From positions 1 to 5,082 of the forward strand of contig CAAGFD010000102.1 of NCBI GenBank assembly GCA_900769035.1: a DNA stretch of 5,082 nucleotides, written 5' to 3'. This document shows positions 1-5,082 of this stretch, piece by piece (positions within the stretch are counted from its first letter, which is position 1; the number at the start of each line of letters is the position of its first letter). The translations under genes were made by a program, and so were the position numbers. The notes below the pieces were generated by a model. The model had not been told where the DNA came from, did no database searches, and saw only the letters and a list, made by a program, of their open reading frames with translations. Origin of the DNA: Bacteroidales bacterium (GTDB lineage: Bacteria; Bacteroidota; Bacteroidia; Bacteroidales; Paludibacteraceae).

Positions 1-26
1 AGTTCAGACGTGTGCTCTTCCGATCT
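1..26. other. Illumina TruSeq adapter contamination
   Basis: These 26 bases are identical to the 3' end of the TruSeq read-2 adapter, including its GCTCTTCCGATCT core. On the minus strand the floA coding sequence runs cleanly to base 27 and then passes into AGATCGGAAGAGCACACG, the standard adapter read-through. The stretch is therefore a library artefact left at a contig end. Any gene call that reads through it gains a false tail starting Arg-Ser-Glu-Glu. Confidence 0.97.
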
Positions 27-704
27 ATCTACATCGGCGATATCGATAGATAAGATTTCGAAAGCAGTACCTGCATCGAGACCGCGGCTAAGCACGAGTT
101 TAGAGATAGAATCAGGGTTTTCAAGCACCAATTTATGAGTTTCACTAGAGCCGATAGAAGACACTATACCTTCACCTACACGAGCAAGGATAGTCTCTTC
201 GCCTGCACCACCGACTAGTTGTTTGATATTAGCACGGACGGTTACACGGGCTTTAGCCAATAATTGGATACCGTCGCGAGCAACGGAAGAAACCACCGGC
301 GTATCGATAACTTTTGGATTTACACTCATTTGCACAGCTTCAAACACATCACGGCCTGCCAAATCTATACCTGTAGCGGTTTTAAAAGAGAGGTCGATAT
401 TTGCTTTGGCAGCGGAAACAAGAGCATGAACAACGCGAACTACATGACCGCCTGCAAGATAGTGAGCTTCGAGTTCGTCTCTTGTAATATTACTCAAGCC
501 GGCTTTATGAGCCTCTATCATTGCATTTACGATAATTGATGGTGGAACTTTACGAATTCTCATCAAGAAGAGTTGTATCAAAGAAATTTTTACGCCTGAC
601 ACTTTGGCAGACAACCATAATAGGAAAGGCACATAGTAGAAAAATATGCATAAGAAAAGCACTATCAACACCAAGCCTACAATTATAAACACAGTTGAAA
701 ACAT
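27..704 (-). CDS. floA: Flotillin-like protein FloA, 3'-truncated by adapter
   Basis: FloA (YqfA) is an SPFH/flotillin-class membrane scaffold that oligomerises in bacterial membrane microdomains. The visible 226 residues start with a hydrophobic hairpin (about residues 5-32) that anchors the protein in the membrane from the cytoplasmic side. The conserved FloA body follows: RKVPPSIIVNAMIEAHKAGL at 51-70, the HYLAGGHVVRVVHAL region at 81-95, RVTVRANIKQLVGGAGEET at 153-171, and SIDIADVD at 219-226. Complete FloA proteins have about 330 residues, so roughly 100 residues of the C-terminal coiled-coil and tail are missing because adapter follows codon 226. The ATG at 704 is the only good start: an in-frame TAA lies eight codons upstream. 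The gap from the nfeD stop is 43 bases, and nfeD-floA is the established arrangement, so co-transcription is likely. Identification is confident; the missing end is an artefact, not a mutation. Confidence 0.95.
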
Positions 705-747
705 AATATAATATTTTAAAGTTATTTACTATACACACTATTATCTA

Positions 748-1218
748 TCAAGGTTTTACTACTTTAACGGTAATAGATGTGCCCTCGATATTCGTTATTT
801 CCACATCCGTACCGGGGTCGACGAGAGCGTCGAGGCAGCGAGCCTCATAAATTTTGCCATCGACAACAATTTTACCCATAGGGGCAAGGCGTGACAAAGT
901 TTTACCACATTGTCCAACACTAAGTGCAGAAGCATCATTAAAGACTTCCGTTTCTTCAAGGCTTTTTTGTAGAGAAAGTTTGTCCAACACTTTACCCTTA
1001 ATGATAAGGTATGTAAACAGTGAAAACAATACTAATCCGACAGCAAGTGTAATGATACCGGCTTTTACACCCACTACCATAAAGGCATACACCACACCAC
1101 CGATACCGAAAGCGGCACCGATAATACCGGCGATAGAGACACCAGGAATAAGGAACACCTCTATCAAAAATAATATTATTGCAATAGCAATAAATAAGAC
1201 AACAACCAATATATCCAT
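748..1218 (-). CDS. Short NfeD-like membrane protein, flotillin partner
   Basis: This 156-residue protein belongs to the NfeD family, whose genes sit next to flotillin genes and whose products are thought to assist or partner flotillin assemblies. Three hydrophobic segments are visible (about residues 2-24, 28-50 and 51-73), with a Gly-rich IPGVSIAGIIGAAFGIGG stretch at 24-41. A soluble OB-fold domain follows (about 100-155), with the usual pattern of GKTLSRLAPMGKIVVDGKIY (105-124), then DPGTDVEITNIEG and a C-terminal beta strand. It is the short form: the N-terminal ClpP-like serine protease domain of long NfeD proteins is absent, so no proteolytic role is expected. The ATG at 1218 is 3 bases past the TAG of the upstream TPR gene, suggesting translational coupling. 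floA starts 43 bases downstream. Family assignment is confident; the mechanism is inferred from family knowledge. Confidence 0.92.
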   Translation of the reverse strand: MDILVVVLFIAIAIILFLIEVFLIPGVSIAGIIGAAFGIGGVVYAFMVVGVKAGIITLAVGLVLFSLFTYLIIKGKVLDKLSLQKSLEETEVFNDASALSVGQCGKTLSRLAPMGKIVVDGKIYEARCLDALVDPGTDVEITNIEGTSITVKVVKP

Positions 1219-1221
1219 ATA

Positions 1222-2712
1222 CTATTTATTAATAATTGTATTAATCTCGGCACGGCGTACTTGCAAGATGTATTCATCCACAAGGGCGGCATACCTGCGT
1301 ACTTCCGACTCTATCTGCAGTACTTCGGCACGGATAACTTCTTTATCTTTATACGACTCAGCAAAAGCGTATTCACGGCGTTTGCCTTCGAGCAAAATTC
1401 GCAGTGTTTGGTATCGCTTATCTACCTCTACCAACTTAAGGTACAGAGCCTTGGCATCTTCACTCTGGAAATCGGAGAGTTGAGTATAGATAATACCATC
1501 GTTTACTCGGAAGTTTATTTCATTTTTATTTTGCTGCACCTTCTCCACCTCGGTTTTTTCCACCACGTTATTGAAGTGTGCTTTACGTGATATTTTCAAT
1601 TGAGCCACTCTACGACGATAATCGGGGTCTTCGGTTTTCAGCAATAGACGTTTTTCGTTAGGAACAAATTCGTACACCACCACGGTATCGGGATGCTGAC
1701 AGCGGTCGGTAGCGAACCAACCCACACCTGCCATTTCATCGATAACGAGCATGTAATCGTTATCCGGAGAGTTAAAAGGCATACCAATATTCAGAGGTTT
1801 GGAATAGCTTTCACCATTATATCTGCTCATAAATATGTCATACCCACCGAGAGAATTCTCACCATTAGAAGCGAAATAGAGAGTAACACCATCAGCCATT
1901 TCGAAGGGATAATTTTCATCGGCATCGGAGTTTATAACGGTAGAGAGTGTGGCGGCATGGCTCCATCCATCGTACAATTTATAAGAGATGCAGAGGTGGA
2001 TATTGCCCTTTTCGTCTATCTGGGGGAAGATACGTTTATCTTGACGCCCGGAGGTAAACACCACGGCAGACTGATTGAGTTTCGGCAACTTAGGCAAATC
2101 ATAGCCCATAGCACTGAGAGTAACATAATGGGGGTCTTCAGTGCCGGAGCGATGAGGTATCCCCATTCCGAATTCAAAAGACGACATATTACTATAAAAA
2201 GATAGCGAACCTAACTCCTTAGGCAAGCGATAGCTCTCGAGGAAGTGCGTTTTAGCGATTTTCACGCTGTCGACAATGGCGATATTCTCCACGCGGGAGA
2301 GCATATCCGCGCCCATTTCGGCTTTCCTGATTTTTTCTTTACACTCTTCGAGATTTTCTATAGTTTCGCCACGTTGGGCGATATATTTTTGCATTACATC
2401 TATAGCCTCTTGAAATTTATATTGATTGAAATAAACGTCGTACAAGTAATAATCCGCCTTAACGAATTTACGTTTCTCCGCCTCTTCCAATAAAGGCTGT
2501 GCCTCATCGTATCGATGCAAATTTATACAACAACGAGCTTTTCGATACTTTAGCATCAGGTCGTTAGGACTATGATTCAAAAGAACATTATAGACATCCA
2601 ATGCTTCTTGATAATTACCATTATTAAAGAACGCCTCTGCCTCGGATATTGTTTGGGAAGAAATCCGAAAACAGACAAACAGCAGAAATACAAAAAATAA
2701 AAATCTCTTCAT
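1222..2712 (-). CDS. Exported TPR and PD40 beta-propeller protein
   Basis: A 496-residue protein with an N-terminal signal peptide (hydrophobic 4-16, likely cleavage near residue 20) and no lipobox cysteine, so it is probably a soluble periplasmic protein. Tetratricopeptide-like helices cover about 22-113, for example FFNNGNYQEALDVYNVLL at 28-45. A PD40/WD40-like propeller region follows; its clearest blade signature is about 263-336, with DGVTLYFASNGENSLGGYDI at 274-293, then a KPLNIGMPFNSPDND segment and a second FATDR strand. The C-terminal part (about 417-490) is Lys/Glu/Arg-rich and looks like a coiled coil. TPR-PD40 architecture resembles the front half of Bacteroidetes proteins such as PorE, but the OmpA-like peptidoglycan-binding end is absent. 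A TTG lies directly before the chosen ATG at 2712; ATG-AAG-AGA gives a normal Lys/Arg signal start. It is the first gene of the nfeD-floA cluster. Its precise role is unknown; a scaffold or protein-interaction role is inferred. Confidence 0.85.
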   Translation of the reverse strand: MKRFLFFVFLLFVCFRISSQTISEAEAFFNNGNYQEALDVYNVLLNHSPNDLMLKYRKARCCINLHRYDEAQPLLEEAEKRKFVKADYYLYDVYFNQYKFQEAIDVMQKYIAQRGETIENLEECKEKIRKAEMGADMLSRVENIAIVDSVKIAKTHFLESYRLPKELGSLSFYSNMSSFEFGMGIPHRSGTEDPHYVTLSAMGYDLPKLPKLNQSAVVFTSGRQDKRIFPQIDEKGNIHLCISYKLYDGWSHAATLSTVINSDADENYPFEMADGVTLYFASNGENSLGGYDIFMSRYNGESYSKPLNIGMPFNSPDNDYMLVIDEMAGVGWFATDRCQHPDTVVVYEFVPNEKRLLLKTEDPDYRRRVAQLKISRKAHFNNVVEKTEVEKVQQNKNEINFRVNDGIIYTQLSDFQSEDAKALYLKLVEVDKRYQTLRILLEGKRREYAFAESYKDKEVIRAEVLQIESEVRRYAALVDEYILQVRRAEINTIINK

Positions 2713-2740
2713 CAATTTTTTGTGTTTATAATATCATTAG

Positions 2741-2772
2741 CAAAGGTAATAATAATTTAAATACACACCAAG
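2741..2772 (-). promoter_or_regulatory. Bacteroidetes-type promoter for the TPR-nfeD-floA cluster
   Basis: On the minus strand TACCTTTG (2748-2741) matches the Bacteroides -7 consensus TAnnTTTG exactly. CTTG (2772-2769) lies 20 bases upstream and is one mismatch from the -33 consensus TTTG. This predicts a transcript start near 2734 and a leader of roughly 20 bases before the ATG at 2712. The leader is AT-rich with no Shine-Dalgarno sequence, as is usual in this phylum. Confidence 0.6.
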
Positions 2773-2810
2773 ATTTATAAATAAATTTTCTTGTTTTAGG
2801 TATCTATTCA

Positions 2811-2830
2811 ATAAAAAGAGTATTAACTCT
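2811..2830 (-). terminator. Weak terminator-like hairpin after the GH32-like gene
   Basis: Reading the minus strand, AGAGT-TAAT-ACTCT (2830-2817) forms a 5-bp stem with a 4-base loop, followed directly by a short T-rich run. It lies about 50 bases after the stop at 2882. The stem is short and AT-rich, so termination would be inefficient; some read-through into the TPR-nfeD-floA cluster is possible. A second small palindrome, TGTAGAGCTACA at 2830-2841, abuts it. Confidence 0.35.
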
Positions 2831-2881
2831 GTAGAGCTACAATAATACACATAGGTCGAGCCCACGTCAAGCAATAGCCAA

Positions 2882-4723
2882 TCAGCGCTTTAATGCGTTA
2901 ATAGATAAGTTTTTAACTATACTTTTTCCGTCACGAGAAATAAACATTGCATTCTCAAAAGGGTGTATAGTATTGATATCATAAGTAGCCACGCATCTAC
3001 CGCCGTTAATATAGACCTCCATTATTTTATTATCAATAACGATACGAACGTCCGCGAGCTTATCGAAATCGAATTGTACCGGATCATCTTGTTGAGCGAA
3101 ACTTTCGAATGCTTTGACGCCGCTCTTAACACGGTCAACGACAAGTTGATTTCTCACCATATCAAAGTTAAAAATAATTATCTCGTTAAAGCTGTTGTAT
3201 AGTCTAAATTCAAGCATTTTAGAATCAGCTTTTTGGAGGGAGAAATTAATATCGTAAGCATTAGCATCACTCTTTACGAATTTATCCAGTACAAGTTGAT
3301 CTTTAATTTTTTTAGATTTAAAAGCTACATCAGCCTTTGTATTCTTTACTTTATTCGGCAGAGGAAGCGGGTTGGCACCGAGCATATATTTACCCTCTTT
3401 TTCATAGAGGAAAAGATGTAGAGGGAGTGTACAAGAATTATTAAAATCGGCAATACCCGACAGCTTTTTATCAACGGAATTATCAAGCCAACCGAGTGCA
3501 ATGGAATTATCGGCACCTTCGCCATCCAACGTCTTCAACAAAGAGAGAGAAGCACCATCATCGAATTTTAAGAATTCACTATACCCTGAAGCCGGGATAA
3601 AATCCTTACCGTTAAAGTCGCCCACCATATAATATACTGTAGATGCGATATTATCAGTGCGTTTAAGCGAAACAATCATCACCCACTTGCTTGTAGCAGC
3701 ATTGGCAACCGGGAGTGAAACCAAATCGACATTTTCTATTGGAGCAGACTTAAAGAGCGGGTTTTCGAAACAAGAATAAGGCTCCCAATCGAAAAGATTT
3801 TCGGAAGAATAGAAACAAATTTTGCTTTCATCGGCAGCAACAAGTATAAAATTATTGCCATTAGGCTTTCTGATAACCTTAAAGAGGCGCAAAACGCCGT
3901 CATTAGGCACATGAGCATCTACAATATCTTGTATATTATTACCATTTTCAGCACATTGAGCAAAGAAAGGGAAAGATTTTGTTCCACCATCAGTTGCTGA
4001 AAACAACATTGATAAATAGTTATTCATATAGCCCTTAAAAGAGAAAGCGGCAATGCCGTTGGCATAAAACTTATTATCGAAAGGCATCAATAATGGCTGA
4101 CTCTGCCAAGAGAAAAGGTCATTGCTCACGGAGTGACCAACCGAAATATGTTGTGAAGTATTACCATACTTACTTGTCTGATAATAAAGATGATATTTGC
4201 CATCACGATAAAAAAGGGAAAGAAGACGACCGTTCCACTCATTATTCAAAGAGTGATGCAGAAGATAGTTGGCAGTAGCCACTTCCGACAAATCATCGGC
4301 AGCTTTGAGATATTTCCAAAAGAGGTCGTTCTCCGTAACGGAACTAAATATTACTTTAAACTCTTTATAATCTCTATATTGCTCCAAATCAATAGGCACA
4401 TAATAGTAATTATCGGTATTTGTAAGGTGCATATCAATCGAAAAGACAACCTTTTCGTAATCGCGAAAATTCAGGACGGAAAACGGAGCTGCATCGTTTA
4501 TAGGCAACAACAGATATTTTTTTCTCTCATAAGGAGTGATAACAAACGAGCCATCCGACAATTTATCCACCATAAAATAGCGATTAGAGAAAGCAGGAAC
4601 CTCATAATTTCTACGAGAGAAATTTTTAATCGTTTTAACTTCTTGTACAGTTTGCGCCATTAAATTCGGCATAAGCAACATTGCCACTAAAGTAAACAAG
4701 GCAATAAAAGATAAACGTTTCAT
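2882..4723 (-). CDS. Secreted GH32-like protein with DUF4980-like domain and altered catalytic site
   Basis: A 613-residue protein related to glycoside hydrolase family 32 (levanases, inulinases, sucrases). Residues 1-23 form a signal peptide with likely cleavage after Leu-Met-Ala. A DUF4980-like domain follows (about 69-128, starting KYLLLPI with YYYVPIDLEQY at 106-116), as in Bacteroidetes GH32 enzymes. The five-bladed propeller region covers about 150-415: FYRDGKYHLYYQ (171-182), VGHSVSNDLFSW (195-206), SSENLFDW (306-313), ALGWLDNS (409-416). The C-terminal beta-sandwich (about 470-613) has VDR (529-531) and VRIVID...MEVYINGG (559-575). Ungapped alignment to the WxNDPNG block puts R166 at the nucleophile Asp; the RDP Asp position reads R279, while E330 matches the EC-motif acid/base. 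Hydrolase activity is therefore doubtful, and a binding role is possible. An open frame extends upstream to 4822, but the signal peptide and the promoter-like element at 4792-4799 favour the ATG at 4723. No SusC/SusD genes adjoin it. Confidence 0.85.
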   Translation of the reverse strand: MKRLSFIALFTLVAMLLMPNLMAQTVQEVKTIKNFSRRNYEVPAFSNRYFMVDKLSDGSFVITPYERKKYLLLPINDAAPFSVLNFRDYEKVVFSIDMHLTNTDNYYYVPIDLEQYRDYKEFKVIFSSVTENDLFWKYLKAADDLSEVATANYLLHHSLNNEWNGRLLSLFYRDGKYHLYYQTSKYGNTSQHISVGHSVSNDLFSWQSQPLLMPFDNKFYANGIAAFSFKGYMNNYLSMLFSATDGGTKSFPFFAQCAENGNNIQDIVDAHVPNDGVLRLFKVIRKPNGNNFILVAADESKICFYSSENLFDWEPYSCFENPLFKSAPIENVDLVSLPVANAATSKWVMIVSLKRTDNIASTVYYMVGDFNGKDFIPASGYSEFLKFDDGASLSLLKTLDGEGADNSIALGWLDNSVDKKLSGIADFNNSCTLPLHLFLYEKEGKYMLGANPLPLPNKVKNTKADVAFKSKKIKDQLVLDKFVKSDANAYDINFSLQKADSKMLEFRLYNSFNEIIIFNFDMVRNQLVVDRVKSGVKAFESFAQQDDPVQFDFDKLADVRIVIDNKIMEVYINGGRCVATYDINTIHPFENAMFISRDGKSIVKNLSINALKR

Positions 4724-4791
4724 ATTTATTATATTATTAAAGTTCGTTATATGCGAAACGGCAAGGATGCAAAGCATGCCATTTACAAAGG

Positions 4792-4825
4792 CAAAGTTAA
4801 AATATTTTTTTAAACCTACCATAAA
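4792..4825 (-). promoter_or_regulatory. Bacteroidetes-type promoter for the GH32-like gene
   Basis: TAACTTTG (4799-4792, minus strand) is an exact TAnnTTTG -7 match. A TTTA at 4825-4822 is a poor -33 candidate with a slightly long 22-base gap. The overlapping TGCCTTTG (4793-4786) is a one-mismatch alternative -7. Transcription would start near 4780-4786 and give a leader of about 60 bases before the ATG at 4723. This placement excludes the far-upstream ATG at 4822 as the main start. Confidence 0.5.
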
Positions 4826-4905
4826 TATAAGCGAGTATTTTACATCTCGACATCATTTTTAACACATAAAAAATCTATTGCTATTCGATTAAAAATATTT
4901 TTAGC

Positions 4906-4944
4906 AAAAAAAACAGAGGCTGTGCCTATTTTGACACAGCCTCT
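4906..4944 (-). terminator. Strong intrinsic terminator of the right-edge gene
   Basis: AGAGGCTGTG (4915-4924) and CACAGCCTCT (4935-4944) form a perfect 10-bp inverted repeat. On the minus strand the stem can extend by one U-G and one C-G pair to leave a 6-base loop, and is followed by G and eight T residues (4913-4906). No T run follows the stem on the plus strand, so it terminates minus-strand transcription. It lies 44 bases after the stop at 4988 and insulates the GH32-like gene from upstream transcription. Confidence 0.9.
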
Positions 4945-4987
4945 CAAATCGTATAGTTAATAACCTGTCCAACTTTTGGGGATCTCT

Positions 4988-5082
4988 TCAGTTTTTGGAG
5001 TTCATATAATTAATAGTCTTCTCAAATTTTTGTTTAAATTCTTTTGAAGCACCTTCTCCATAGCGCAACCTCATTCCATCCG
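4988..5082 (-). CDS. C-terminal end of an unrecognised protein (5' part beyond window)
   Basis: An open frame enters at 5082 and ends at a TGA (4990-4988), giving 30 residues that begin Asp-Gly-Met-Arg-Leu-Arg-Tyr-Gly and end NYMNSKN. The tail is rich in Lys, Glu and Phe and looks helical. I do not recognise the family. That it is a real gene end is supported by the strong terminator 44 bases downstream in the same direction and by the absence of a longer frame in the other two minus-strand frames. A transposase tail is possible given the IS-end-like bases just after the stop (4966-4981), but the residues visible do not show a transposase motif. Confidence 0.55.
   Translation of the reverse strand, partial: DGMRLRYGEGASKEFKQKFEKTINYMNSKN

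Noticed and set aside
264..539. Overlapping plus-strand open frames in the first 540 bases
   Set aside because: They are antisense to floA, whose 226 codons match the family throughout. The minus-strand frame at 550-738 is likewise an out-of-frame shadow of the floA start.
705..747. Possible separate promoter for floA: TAACTTTA at 717-724 on the minus strand
   Set aside because: It has one mismatch to TAnnTTTG and no TTTG-like element at the right distance (nearest CTTG is 24 bases away), so it is not enough to claim an internal promoter.
854..1483. A 209-codon open frame on the plus strand
   Set aside because: It runs antisense across the well-supported NfeD gene and into the TPR-PD40 gene, has a low-complexity Thr/Ser/Ile-rich translation with no recognisable motif, and is a mirror of the coding strand's codon use.
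1693..2205. A 170-codon open frame on the plus strand
   Set aside because: It lies wholly antisense to the PD40 propeller region of the TPR protein, with no promoter or family signature of its own.
2830..2841. Palindrome TGTAGAGCTACA as an operator
   Set aside because: Only five paired bases around a 2-base centre, a single copy, and no regulator gene nearby. It is recorded with the terminator-like hairpin and not called separately.
4190..4663. A 157-codon open frame on the plus strand
   Set aside because: It is antisense to the DUF4980-like and first propeller part of the GH32-like gene, and its translation is rich in Ile, Arg and Lys without any domain pattern.
1..5082. CRISPR array, tRNA, rRNA or tandem repeats
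   Set aside because: Reading the whole window I found no spaced direct repeats, no cloverleaf-like conserved tRNA arms and no rRNA segments; almost all of the sequence is explained by coding genes and short intergenic gaps.

Overview
All supported genes lie on the minus strand. The window looks like a fragment from a member of the Bacteroidetes, probably order Bacteroidales. It is AT-rich, its starts have AT-rich leaders without a Shine-Dalgarno sequence, and upstream of the genes are matches to the Bacteroides -7 promoter element TAnnTTTG. One gene also encodes a DUF4980-like domain in front of a GH32 fold, a combination typical of this phylum.

Right to left, in the direction of transcription: (1) the last 30 codons of an unrecognised gene enter from beyond 5082 and stop at 4988, followed by a strong intrinsic terminator at 4906-4944. 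(2) A single gene, 2882-4723, encodes a secreted 613-residue GH32-like (levanase/inulinase/sucrase family) protein. It has its own promoter-like element near 4792-4799 and a weak terminator-like hairpin after it. (3) A promoter-like element near 2741-2772 precedes a three-gene cluster: an exported TPR plus PD40 beta-propeller protein (1222-2712), a short NfeD-like membrane protein (748-1218), and the flotillin-like gene floA (27-704, 3' end missing). The TPR and NfeD genes are 3 bases apart and floA follows after 43 bases, so the three probably form one operon. NfeD and flotillin are an established partner pair in membrane microdomains. The TPR/PD40 protein would contribute a periplasmic scaffold, which is inference.

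Bases 1-26 are not genomic. They match the end of the Illumina TruSeq read-2 adapter exactly, and they cut floA after codon 226, losing roughly the last third of the protein.

The most interesting biological observation is in the GH32-like protein. The fold signatures are clear, but two of the three catalytic acids expected for the family appear to be replaced by arginine (R166 and R279), while the acid/base glutamate position (E330) is kept. It may be a non-catalytic carbohydrate-binding relative. No SusC/SusD pair, CRISPR array, tRNA, rRNA or intact mobile element is visible.
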